Source: Bog-756 sp963738545
Lineage (GTDB): Bacteria; Actinomycetota; Acidimicrobiia; Acidimicrobiales; RAAP-2
Direction of reading: 5' to 3'
Assembly: GCA_963738545.1 (NCBI GenBank)
Contig: CAVTXA010000003.1
Coordinates: 62,001-126,000 of the forward strand
DNA length: 64,000 nt
Every line of letters starts with the position of its first letter. Position 1 is the first letter of the stretch. The notes under the pieces were generated by a model, which saw nothing but the letters and a program-made list of their open reading frames with translations, did no database searches and was not told the DNA's origin. Below are positions 24,342 through 32,829 of the stretch, one piece after another. Made by a program: the position numbers and the translations under genes.

Positions 24342-26050
24342 CCACACCGGTCCCGCCGGTGCCCGTCCCCCAGATCGCCGACGCATCGGGCGCTCCGCCA
24401 TGGCGTCCGTCCCGGATCACCATGACCCAGCACCGGACGCCCCGGGTGGTCCCCCGCCGGGGAGGGGTCGTCGTCCCGGCGCTCGCGTCCGGGCTGGGCC
24501 TGGCCCTCTCCCTTCCCCCCTGGGGCTGGTGGGTCCTGGCCTTCCCCTCGGCCGGCCTGCTGTGGTGGCGACTGGGTGGCCTGCGACCTCGGACGCGGCT
24601 GTGGGCCGGGTGGTTGGCCGGACTGGGGCTGTACGTCCCCGGCCTCTTCTGGGCGCGGTCCTTCACCCTTCCCGGGGCCCTCGTCCTGATGGCCGTGGAG
24701 GCCGCCTTCGTGGCCGTGGGCTGCCTGCTGGTCCCCCCGGGTCCGGTGGGGGCCCGGATCGTGGCGTTTCCCGCCGCCCTCACGCTGGCCGAGGCGGCCC
24801 GGATGCGGTGGCCCTTCGGGGGCCTGCCCATCGGTGGGGTGTTCCTCGGGCAGGCCGACGGACCGGTGCTCGGCGTGGCCCGACTGGGTGGCCCTCTCGG
24901 ACTCACCCTCGCCGTCTACCTCGGGGGGGCCGGCCTGGCGGCACTGGTGGCCGCCGCCGCCCGGGCCGTCAGGGACGGTGCCCGGGCCCGCGAGTTCGCC
25001 CGCGTGGATCCGGGCGGGACCGCCCACCTCGGCAACGTGGAGGGTGCGGGGCCTGGCCTGGTGGCCGGCGCCGTGGCCGGCCTCCGGCCCCTCGTGGTCT
25101 CCGGAGCGGTGGCGCTGATCGTCGTGGGCCTGGTGGCCGCGGTCGCCGACCACGCCCCGGACGGAGGCGCGTCGCTCGGCACCGTGTCGACGGCGGCGGT
25201 GCAGGGAGGGGGGGCACGCGGGTTCTCCAAGTCCCAGATCAACCCCGCCGTGGTCCTGGCCGCCCAGCTGGACGCCACACGCCACCTCGTCCAAGAGGAC
25301 CAGGGTCGCATGCCCCAGTTGGTGCTTTGGCCCGAGGACGTCGTCTCGTTGGACACCGTCCTGTCCGCCAGCCCCGAGGAGGCGGCCCTGTCCGCTCTGG
25401 CCCGTTCGCTGCACACGACGCTGGTGGTGGGGGTGACCGAGACGGTCTCGGCCACCACCTTCCGCAACGAGATCGTGGCCTGGGGACCGGACGGCACGCT
25501 GGTGGCCCGGTTCGAGAAGGTCCACCGGGTGCCGTTCGGCGAGTACGTGCCCGACCGGAGCTTCTTCGCCCATCTGGCCGACCTCTCGGCCGTGCCCCGT
25601 GACGCTGTACCCGGCCACGGCAGCGGACTCCTCGACACCCCGGCCGGCCCCCTCGGCGCCATGGTCTCCTACGAGGTCTTCTATGCCGACCGGGGTCGGG
25701 TCCCGGTCAGAAACGGCGCCCAGCTCCTCATCGTCCCCACCAACACGTCGTCGTACGCCACCGGCCAGGTGCCCAGCCAGGAGATCGCCGCATCGACCGT
25801 CCAGGCGGTGCAGCAGGGCCGGGACCTCCTCCAGGCCGCGCCCACCGGCTACAGCGCCGCCATCACCAACCGCGGCGCCCTCCTCGACCGGTCGGTCCTC
25901 GGGGCACCGGCGATCGTGACCGCCACCCTCTCCCGACGGGACGGCTGGACGGTCTACGTCCGGTTCGGCGACCTGGCCCCCCTCATCCTGGCCTGCGTGG
26001 CCCTCCTCGTCGGCTGGGTCTGGGCCGGGCGGAGGGCGAACTACTCGTAG
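24338..26050 (+). CDS. lnt: Apolipoprotein N-acyltransferase homologue with Ser at the nucleophile position
   Basis: A 570-residue membrane protein: six or so N-terminal helices (about 40-260), a carbon-nitrogen hydrolase domain (about 285-530) and a final membrane helix. The Glu of the triad is E333 (LWPEDV) and the Lys is K394 (FEKVHRVPFGEYVP), both well conserved. At the place of the catalytic Cys (ICYE in Escherichia coli Lnt) the sequence is MVSYEVF, with Ser444 (codon TCC, 25667-25669). The acyl-thioester mechanism needs Cys, so this protein may use Ser, work poorly, or do something else. It is the last gene of the hem operon and ends tail-to-tail, overlapping the HAD gene by 10 bases. 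Confidence 0.82.
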   Translation: MTTPVPPVPVPQIADASGAPPWRPSRITMTQHRTPRVVPRRGGVVVPALASGLGLALSLPPWGWWVLAFPSAGLLWWRLGGLRPRTRLWAGWLAGLGLYVPGLFWARSFTLPGALVLMAVEAAFVAVGCLLVPPGPVGARIVAFPAALTLAEAARMRWPFGGLPIGGVFLGQADGPVLGVARLGGPLGLTLAVYLGGAGLAALVAAAARAVRDGARAREFARVDPGGTAHLGNVEGAGPGLVAGAVAGLRPLVVSGAVALIVVGLVAAVADHAPDGGASLGTVSTAAVQGGGARGFSKSQINPAVVLAAQLDATRHLVQEDQGRMPQLVLWPEDVVSLDTVLSASPEEAALSALARSLHTTLVVGVTETVSATTFRNEIVAWGPDGTLVARFEKVHRVPFGEYVPDRSFFAHLADLSAVPRDAVPGHGSGLLDTPAGPLGAMVSYEVFYADRGRVPVRNGAQLLIVPTNTSSYATGQVPSQEIAASTVQAVQQGRDLLQAAPTGYSAAITNRGALLDRSVLGAPAIVTATLSRRDGWTVYVRFGDLAPLILACVALLVGWVWAGRRANYS

Positions 26051-26538
26051 TACCCCGAGTGGATGTAGACGCAGGGGATCCCCTCGGCGTGGAACATGGC
26101 GAAGTTGTTGGGGTCGTCCTCGAAGGCCAGCCGGAGATCGAACCCGTAGGACCGGAGTTCATCCACGCTGTCCCGCTTGAACCAGGTGACCTGGGAGTAG
26201 TCCCCCCGGGCCCTCATCACCAACAGGTCCCACCGGAGTCCGTAGCGCTCCAGCCAGGCCAGCGTCTGGGGCTGGACGCGCATGGGGCGCCCGGTCAGGA
26301 GGATGACCTGCAGCCGGGGGTCGAGCAGCTCGAGCACCCGGACCAGCTCCCCGATGATGGGATCGTCGCCGCAGGCCTCGAAGAAGGCGTCCCAATCACG
26401 GCGGCCCCGCTCGATGAAGTGCTGGCGACCCACGGCGTCGGACAGCACACCGTCCACGTCGAACACCACCGCCTCTCCCGGCGCGTCGACGGGCCCGTCC
26501 CTCCAGGCCCAGTTGGACGGGCCGCCGGCCGCCGTCAC
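26041..26538 (-). CDS. HAD-superfamily phosphatase, PNKP-phosphatase-like
   Basis: A 165-residue HAD protein: DVDGVLSD (motif I, nucleophile and acid/base Asp), LLTGRP (motif II Thr), a Lys in TWFKRDS (motif III) and FEDDPNN (motif IV). The short fold without a large cap, and the RQHFIERGRRDWDAFF segment followed by LTGRP and a Trp-Leu-Glu-Arg helix, resemble the phosphatase domain of T4-type polynucleotide kinases. Substrate could be a nucleic-acid 3'-phosphate or a nucleotide; this is inference. The GTG overlaps the acs stop, so it is co-transcribed with acs. Confidence 0.7.
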   Translation of the reverse strand: MTAAGGPSNWAWRDGPVDAPGEAVVFDVDGVLSDAVGRQHFIERGRRDWDAFFEACGDDPIIGELVRVLELLDPRLQVILLTGRPMRVQPQTLAWLERYGLRWDLLVMRARGDYSQVTWFKRDSVDELRSYGFDLRLAFEDDPNNFAMFHAEGIPCVYIHSGYYE

Positions 26539-28571
26539 TCGTCGGTCGGCGACGTCGCCGCCAGGCGTCGGATCTCGTCCACCACGGCCGGATCGGCCAG
26601 GGTCGTGGTGTCGCCCAGCACGCGACCTTCAGCTACGTCCTGCAGCAGGCGCCGCATGATCTTGCCGCTGCGGGTCTTCGGGAGCTCGTCGGTGAACACC
26701 ACCGTCTTGGGCCGGGCGATGGGGCCGATCTTCTCGGCCACGTGGCGGCGGAGGGCCTGGCCCTTCTCATCGTCGGGGGGACCGGCGTCGGCCCGGAGGG
26801 TGACGAAGGCCACGATGGCCTGGCCTGACGTGGGATCGGCCGCGCCGACCACGGCCGACTCCGCCACGCTCGGGTGGTCGACCAGGGCCGACTCCACCTC
26901 GGTGGTCGAGATGCGGTGGCCGGAGACGTTCATCACGTCGTCGACCCGTCCCAGCAGCCAGAGATAGCCCTCGTCGTCGATCTTGGCCCCGTCGCCGGCG
27001 AAGTACCGCCCGGTGAAGCGGCTCCAGTAGGTGTCCCGGTAGCGCTCGGGGTCCCCGTAGATGCCCCGCAACATGGACGGCCAGGGCCGGGTCAGGGTCA
27101 GGTAGCCGCCGCCGCGGTCCACCCGGTTGCCGCCTTCGTCGACCACCTCGGCGCCGATCCCCGGCAGCGGGAAGGTGGCCGAGCCCGGTTTGGTGGCGGT
27201 CAGGCCGGGCAGCGGGGCGATCATGATGGCCCCGGTCTCGGTCTGCCACCAGGTGTCCACCACCGGGCAGTGACCACCGCCGATGGTGGTCGAATACCAC
27301 ATCCAGGCCTCCGGGTTGATGGGCTCGCCCACCGAGCCCAGCACCCGCAGGGAGGAGAGGTCGTGGCGCTCGGGATACTCGGTGCCCCACTTCATGAAGG
27401 TGCGGATGGCCGTGGGGGCGCAGTAGAGGATGGTGACCCCGTACCGCTCGACGATCGACCACCACCGGTCCCGTTCGGGGAAGTCGGGCGTCCCCTCGTA
27501 CATGACCGAGGTGGCCCCGTTGGCCAGCGGGCCGTAGACGATGTAGCTGTGGCCGGTAACCCAGCCGATGTCGGCAGCGCACCAGTACACGTCGCGCTCG
27601 GGATGGAGGTCGAACACCGCCCGGTGGGTGAAGGCGACCTGGGTGAGGTAGCCGCCCGTGGTGTGCATGATGCCCTTAGGGGCCGCCGTGGTCCCCGACG
27701 TGTAGAGGATGAACAAGAGGTCCTCGGCCGCCATGTGCTCGGGTTCGCATACGTCTGCGGGCGCACCCCCGGCCGCGGTGTCCTCACCACTCAACAGCTC
27801 GTGCCACCAGTGGTCCCGACCGGCCTCCATGGGAGGAACCAGCGCCGGGTCGTCAACGCTGATCCTCTGGGCCACCACCACGTGGTCGACGCAGGAGGAC
27901 TCCGAGACGGCCACGTCCACGTTGGCCTTGAGCCCGGCCGGCGCCCCGCGCCGGTTTCCCCCGTCGGCGGTCAACACCACCCGGGCCTGGGCGTCGAGGA
28001 TGCGGTCGCGCAGCGCGTCCGACGAGAACCCCCCGAACACGACCGAGTGCACGGCCCCAATGCGGGTGCAGGCCAGCATGGCCACCACCAGCTCGGGGAT
28101 CATGGGCATGTAGATGGCCACCCGGTCGCCCCGTCCGACGCCCAGCCCCCGCAGCACGTTGGCGAACCTGGACACGTCGGTGAGCAGTTGGGCGTAGGTG
28201 ATGGTGGCGGTGTCCCCGGGCTCACCCTCCCAGTGGAAGGCGACGGTGTCACCCCGACCGGCGGCCACGTGCCGGTCCAGGCAGTTGTAGGAGACGTTGA
28301 GGGTGCCGCCGTCGAACCACCGGGCAAAGGGGAGGTCCCACTCGAGCACCGTGTCCCAGGTCCGGAACCAGTCGAGCGAGCCGGCCTGCTCGGCCCAGAA
28401 CGCCGTCCAGTCGGCCTCGGCCCGCTCGTAGATCCCGGGGTCGCCCATGACCGCCTGGGCCGAGAACGCCTCGGCGGGAGGGAACACCCGCTCCTCGGAG
28501 AAGTAGTCCTCGATGGTGGCCGCCGAGGACGGTTCGCCGGTCCCGGACTCGCCTGTGGTGTGCTCTGCCAT
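26535..28571 (-). CDS. acs: Acetyl-CoA synthetase
   Basis: Makes acetyl-CoA from acetate, ATP and CoA through acetyl-AMP. It has 678 residues and the full AMP-forming ligase layout: N-terminal ACAS domain, ILYTSGTTAAPKG (A3 phosphate loop; most Acs have GKPKG at this end), HTTGGYL, the acetate pocket with Trp in DTWWQTETGAIM, GDGAKIDDEGYLWLLGRVDD (A7/A8 hinge) and PKTRSGKIMRRLL with the acetylatable catalytic Lys. AGGGGAG lies three bases before the ATG. It leads a two-gene operon with the HAD phosphatase and is divergent from the MprF-like fusion. No acetyltransferase gene is adjacent. Confidence 0.94.
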   Translation of the reverse strand: MAEHTTGESGTGEPSSAATIEDYFSEERVFPPAEAFSAQAVMGDPGIYERAEADWTAFWAEQAGSLDWFRTWDTVLEWDLPFARWFDGGTLNVSYNCLDRHVAAGRGDTVAFHWEGEPGDTATITYAQLLTDVSRFANVLRGLGVGRGDRVAIYMPMIPELVVAMLACTRIGAVHSVVFGGFSSDALRDRILDAQARVVLTADGGNRRGAPAGLKANVDVAVSESSCVDHVVVAQRISVDDPALVPPMEAGRDHWWHELLSGEDTAAGGAPADVCEPEHMAAEDLLFILYTSGTTAAPKGIMHTTGGYLTQVAFTHRAVFDLHPERDVYWCAADIGWVTGHSYIVYGPLANGATSVMYEGTPDFPERDRWWSIVERYGVTILYCAPTAIRTFMKWGTEYPERHDLSSLRVLGSVGEPINPEAWMWYSTTIGGGHCPVVDTWWQTETGAIMIAPLPGLTATKPGSATFPLPGIGAEVVDEGGNRVDRGGGYLTLTRPWPSMLRGIYGDPERYRDTYWSRFTGRYFAGDGAKIDDEGYLWLLGRVDDVMNVSGHRISTTEVESALVDHPSVAESAVVGAADPTSGQAIVAFVTLRADAGPPDDEKGQALRRHVAEKIGPIARPKTVVFTDELPKTRSGKIMRRLLQDVAEGRVLGDTTTLADPAVVDEIRRLAATSPTDE

Positions 28572-28682
28572 GACTCCCCTGTCTCCGTGCGGCCTGACCA
28601 GGGAGAACGTCCCGGTGCGTCGAAACGGTCCCAGCCGGTGGTCCCCCGGTCGCCGTGCCTCAGCCTACCGGTGGTGGGCCTC

Positions 28683-28688
28683 TACGAT
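28683..28688 (+). promoter_or_regulatory. -10 element of the MprF-fusion gene
   Basis: TACGAT, nine bases before the GTG at 28698. A GGAGGGG between them would be only partly transcribed if the start point is at the usual distance, so leaderless and very short-leader messages are both possible. Confidence 0.35.
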
Positions 28689-28697
28689 GGAGGGGCC

Positions 28698-31600
28698 GTG
28701 AGTGCGACCACCGAACCGTCCAGCCGGACCGACCTGGAAGGCATGAGGAAGAGCGCCGTGGTCCCCCGGTTCTCGGCCGAGCCCGGGGCCACCCGGGTGG
28801 ACGTGCCCATCGGACGACGGGTCATGGTCGTGAGCGATCTCCTCCTCACCCCGGACGCCACCCCCTCCAGTCTGGCCGTGACCGGCCAGCTGGCCCGCGC
28901 CCTCGACACCTGGGACGGCCCGGGGATCCTCATCGTCGCCGGCAACCTCTTCGACCTGTCGGGCTGTGCCGCGCCCCTGGACGAGGCCCGACGCTCCATC
29001 GAGGCCCACCCGGCGCTGGAACGGGCCCTGAACCGCTTCCTCACCGTGGACGAGCGACGGGTCATCCGCCAGACGGGGACGCACGAACCAGGCTACGACA
29101 CCGATCCCGAGGCCGTGGCCGGCGTCGCCGCCCGGGGTGTGGAGCAGGCCGGACCGGTCGACCTCTACCTCCGCACCACCACCGGAACCCGGGTGGTCCG
29201 GGTCGAGCCGGGCGAACACGCCTACGCCGCGGGGGGCACGGGGTCCGACTCCGAGTTGGACCCGGCCGCCGACGCCAAGCCCGGCGCCATCGACCACTCG
29301 CCGGCCGGTCGGGGCTGGAGGACCCTGGCCGCCCAGTCCAGTGACGACGCGCCCTGGCTGGTCGGCCTCAACCGACTGAGCGACCCCTCGGCCCTCTCCC
29401 GCTTCGTGGTCTCCCGCACGCTCTACCGCCGGTTGGGTCGCTACGCCTGGTGGCTTCTGGTCCCCTTCGCCGTGGCCGGGCTGCTGCGGGTGGCCGTCAC
29501 GCCCTGGGTCTCGGGGCACCTCGGCGCCGGGGTCGCCGCCCGCGCCATCCGCCACGCCCACACGGCCGACTTCGGGGACCAGTTGGTCATCGCCGGCCTG
29601 GTGTCGCTGGTCGTCATGGCCGTTCTGGCCGTGGTGCTCGGACTCCTCAGCCGACGCATGTGGTCGATCCTCGGTGGCGGGGCCCTCCAGACGGTCCAGG
29701 CCGAGGCCGGGGCCAACGACGCCGCCCGGGACGCGGCCCGCCGACTGGTCGGGCGGGGGTATGCCGGACTGATCACCGCGGCCACATTCCAGTCGGAGCT
29801 CACCCATCTCGGTGTGGGCTTCTACGCCAACGTGGGCGCCACCGCCGAAGTGGTGGAGGAGCACCGGGGACGACTGGGCCTGCCTCCGGTGTTCGTCCAG
29901 AACCAGCGGGTCAGCTGGGTGGAGCTCGAGACCGGGGCAGAGCTCCACGCCCGGTTGCTCCTGGCCCGGAATGAGCTGCGGTCGCCCAGCGTGCTGGAGC
30001 GGGTGGTCAGCCGGGGCGGGAGCGAGCGGAGCCTGCATCCCACGCTGGTGGCGTCGTTCCCCATGGGCCAGTCGTGGCCGCCGGCACCCGACCTCCGCCA
30101 GGCCCACCGTCGGACCCGCCGCGTCCGTCGGTGGGCGTCGGCCGCCATCCTCTTCGCCGGCATCATCGACCTCCTCGACGCCATCACCCCACCCCTCCGG
30201 AGCCGCCTCCACGTGGTGCTCGAGTTCCTCCCCCTCCGGGCCAGCGTGGCCGCCGGGGCCCTCATCGCCATGGCCGGCCTGGCCCTCGTGGCCCTGGGAC
30301 GGGGGATCCTCCGCGGCCAGCGGCGGGCCTGGCGCGTGGCCGTGGTCCTCCTGGCCGGAACCATCATCTTGCACCTCATCGCCGATGCCGACGTCGAGGA
30401 GTCGCTGTTCGCGGTGGCCGTGCTGGTCCTCCTGCTGGTCAACCGACGGGACTTCCAGGCCGCCTCGGACCAGTCGTCCCTCCGCTCGGCCCTCATCGCC
30501 CTGGGCATCGGCATCGTGGGGATCACCCTGCTCACCGCGGCCTCCATCGAGCTGTTCACCCACATCGGTCGCCACCACCACTCCCACATCCCCTTTTGGA
30601 CCGCCCTGTGGGCGGTGTCGGAGCGCCTGGTCGGCATCCGCACCGTGCACCTGCCGCAACGGGCCGACCGCTTTCTCGGTCCCGCGTTGCTGGCCATCGG
30701 CCTGAGTGTCGTGGCCATCGCCCTGTTCCTCCTGACCCGACCGGTGGTCGACCGCCGGCTCACCTCGGGCCGCACCGCTGAGTTCCGGGCCCGCGACATC
30801 GTGCGGCGGCACGGGATCTCGACCCTGGACTACTTCGCCCTCCGGTCGGACAAGAAGTGGTTCTTCCACCGCGACAGCCTGGTCGCCTACGCCGTCTACG
30901 GCGGGGTGTGCCTGATCTCCCCGGACCCCATCGGCCCCCACAACGAGCGCGAGCAGGTCTGGGGGGCGTTCCGACGCTTCGCCGACAACCACGGCTGGGT
31001 CACCTCGGTGATGGGCGCGGGCGAGGACTGGCTGCCCGTCTACCGCGACTCGGGCATGCACAACATCTACCTCGGTGACGAGGCCGTCGTTCGGGTGCAG
31101 TCGTTCACCCTGTCGGGCGGGAGCATGAAGGGCCTGCGCCAGGCCCACAACCGGATCAAGAAGTACGGCTACACCGCCACCTTCCACGATCCGTCGCGTC
31201 TGGACCCCGCACTCTCGTCCGAGCTCACCGCGCTGATGGGCCTCAGCCGGCAAGGCGAGCACGAGCGCGGCTTCTCCATGATGCTCGGACGGGTGTTCGA
31301 CCCGCGGGACACCGGGCTCCTCCTCGCCGTGGTGCGGGGTCCGGACGGGAAGGCCGCGGCCATGTGCCAGTTCGTCCCCGCCCAGGGCATCCACGGCTAC
31401 TCCCTGGACCTCATGCGCCGGGACCCGGCCGACCACCCCAACGGCCTGTTGGACTTCGCCCTCGTCTCCACCATCGAGCATCTCCGGGACGGCGGGTACG
31501 AAGGGCTCAGCCTCAACTTCGCCACCCTGCGCTCGACCCTCTCAGGCGACAAGGGTGACGGCACCATGCAGCGGGCCGAGCGGTGGTTCCTCAAGCGGCT

Positions 31601-31934
31601 CTCCAGCTTCGCCCAGATCGAGTCCCTCTGGCGGTTCAACGCCAAGTACGAGCCCGAGTGGCTACCCCGCTACGTGGTGTTCGACACCGCCGAACACCTG
31701 GTTCCTGTGGTCATGGCCATCATGCGCGCCGAATCGCTGTGGGAGATCCCCGTGCTCGGTCGCCTGCTGGCGGCCGGAGCGGAGAAGCGGATGGTGGCGG
31801 CCCAGCAGGAGACCGAAGCCTTCATCGCCTCCTCGTTCGGGACCTGGGAGGACGAGGACGGCCCCGGAGGTGGGGGCCCTCCTCCGGGTCAGCAGTCCGG
31901 GGACGCCGCCCTACCCACCAGTCCCGCCGCCTGA
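28698..31934 (+). CDS. Fusion: degenerate metallophosphoesterase + MprF-like aminoacyl-lipid synthase (DUF2156)
   Basis: A 1078-residue membrane protein. Residues 40-230 and 330-415 look like a calcineurin-type phosphoesterase split by two membrane helices (about 247-270, 292-318). The landmarks are all altered: VSDLLL (45-50) for SDLHL, AGNLFD (81-86) for GDxxD, TGTHE (126-130) for GNHD, EPGEHAY (170-176) for the GH motif and TAATF (360-364) for GHTH, then the typical YANVG turn. A second membrane part of about six helices (475-690) precedes a C-terminal DUF2156 domain (about 700-1030: YFALRSDKKWFFH, SPDPIGP, MKGLRQAHNRIKKYGY, DFALVSTIEHLRDGGYEGLSLNFATL). That domain transfers an amino acid from tRNA to phosphatidylglycerol in MprF/LysX. 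The role is probably membrane charge or antimicrobial-peptide resistance; the function of the phosphoesterase-like part is unknown. Confidence 0.8.
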   Translation: MSATTEPSSRTDLEGMRKSAVVPRFSAEPGATRVDVPIGRRVMVVSDLLLTPDATPSSLAVTGQLARALDTWDGPGILIVAGNLFDLSGCAAPLDEARRSIEAHPALERALNRFLTVDERRVIRQTGTHEPGYDTDPEAVAGVAARGVEQAGPVDLYLRTTTGTRVVRVEPGEHAYAAGGTGSDSELDPAADAKPGAIDHSPAGRGWRTLAAQSSDDAPWLVGLNRLSDPSALSRFVVSRTLYRRLGRYAWWLLVPFAVAGLLRVAVTPWVSGHLGAGVAARAIRHAHTADFGDQLVIAGLVSLVVMAVLAVVLGLLSRRMWSILGGGALQTVQAEAGANDAARDAARRLVGRGYAGLITAATFQSELTHLGVGFYANVGATAEVVEEHRGRLGLPPVFVQNQRVSWVELETGAELHARLLLARNELRSPSVLERVVSRGGSERSLHPTLVASFPMGQSWPPAPDLRQAHRRTRRVRRWASAAILFAGIIDLLDAITPPLRSRLHVVLEFLPLRASVAAGALIAMAGLALVALGRGILRGQRRAWRVAVVLLAGTIILHLIADADVEESLFAVAVLVLLLVNRRDFQAASDQSSLRSALIALGIGIVGITLLTAASIELFTHIGRHHHSHIPFWTALWAVSERLVGIRTVHLPQRADRFLGPALLAIGLSVVAIALFLLTRPVVDRRLTSGRTAEFRARDIVRRHGISTLDYFALRSDKKWFFHRDSLVAYAVYGGVCLISPDPIGPHNEREQVWGAFRRFADNHGWVTSVMGAGEDWLPVYRDSGMHNIYLGDEAVVRVQSFTLSGGSMKGLRQAHNRIKKYGYTATFHDPSRLDPALSSELTALMGLSRQGEHERGFSMMLGRVFDPRDTGLLLAVVRGPDGKAAAMCQFVPAQGIHGYSLDLMRRDPADHPNGLLDFALVSTIEHLRDGGYEGLSLNFATLRSTLSGDKGDGTMQRAERWFLKRLSSFAQIESLWRFNAKYEPEWLPRYVVFDTAEHLVPVVMAIMRAESLWEIPVLGRLLAAGAEKRMVAAQQETEAFIASSFGTWEDEDGPGGGGPPPGQQSGDAALPTSPAA

Positions 31935-31950
31935 GCGGTCGCGGCCGGTC

Positions 31951-32829
31951 TCAGCCGTCACCGGGGGCCGACAGCCCCATGGGGTTGGGGAACGGGATCT
32001 CCCCGCCGGCGGCCACGCGCGCCGCCAGTCCGGCCAGCCGCCGGTGGGCGTCCACCGCGTCGGCGTCGGGCAGGGCGGCGAAGGGCACCCCGGCCAGCTC
32101 GTCGGTGGTCCGCTCGACGGCGTGGCGGAGCTCGAGGCCGAGCGGAGCGATGCATTCCCCCTCGACCAGGCGACGACGCTCGAGGTCGGCCCGGGCCTCT
32201 TCCCATTCGCCGTTCGACCAGCCCCGGCTGTCGCGGAACATCTGGGCCGGGAGTCCCTCGGACAGGGCGAAGAGGACCAGGGCCTGGCAGCCACCGAGTC
32301 CGGCGGCGGTGAGCGCGGCCACATGCCCGTCCCCCCGGTGCTCCCGGAGGGCGGTGCAGGCCTGCCACAGTGACTCGACCGGATCCTCGGCCGGTTCGAG
32401 GTCGCGGTTGGCCCCGAACAGGACCCGCCCCGCTCCGTCGGCCTTCGCCACCAGCTCGGTGAGCACAGGCACGAGGGTGGCCGCGGCACCCTCCACCGAA
32501 GGATCCAGCCGGCGCAGGGCCAGGCCGGCGGACCGGCGGCGGGCGGCGAGCACCGCCGGAGGGCGGGCGAACGACCAGGCGTCGGGCAAGGAGCGCCGGA
32601 CCATGGCCGGGTGGAAGTTGAAGAAGGTGGCGACGGCTGTTGACGGTCCCACCGCGCCGACCGGCGCCAGCCGGGCGGCGAAGTAACCCATCCAAAAGCC
32701 GCGCAGGCCGGTCTCGGCCAGGGCCTGCCGGGACTCGGCGGCGAAGTAGGTGACGGCGTGGACCGGCTCGATGGCCCGCCACCACGCCCGGGGATCGGGC
32801 CCGGATGGCGTCGGGGCCGGCCCGGTCAC
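31951..32829 (-). CDS. SCO6745-family protein of unknown function
   Basis: A 292-residue soluble, alanine-rich helical protein. It has the family's opening (AWWRAIEPVHAVTYFAAESRQAL then GFWMGYFAARLAPVG) and two repeats of a helical unit. Members of this group are annotated as winged-helix-like proteins of unknown role, common in actinobacteria. The GTG at 32829 overlaps the stop of the upstream membrane gene (GTGA), which decides the start; open sequence further upstream is the shadow of that gene. Co-transcription with a membrane protein is the only context clue. Confidence 0.65.
   Translation of the reverse strand: MTGPAPTPSGPDPRAWWRAIEPVHAVTYFAAESRQALAETGLRGFWMGYFAARLAPVGAVGPSTAVATFFNFHPAMVRRSLPDAWSFARPPAVLAARRRSAGLALRRLDPSVEGAAATLVPVLTELVAKADGAGRVLFGANRDLEPAEDPVESLWQACTALREHRGDGHVAALTAAGLGGCQALVLFALSEGLPAQMFRDSRGWSNGEWEEARADLERRRLVEGECIAPLGLELRHAVERTTDELAGVPFAALPDADAVDAHRRLAGLAARVAAGGEIPFPNPMGLSAPGDG

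Noticed and set aside
26874..28697. Very long open frame upstream of the MprF fusion, antisense to acs
   Set aside because: High GC keeps the complementary frame free of stops; its translation is Gly/Val/His-rich and non-protein-like. The fusion gene starts at 28698.
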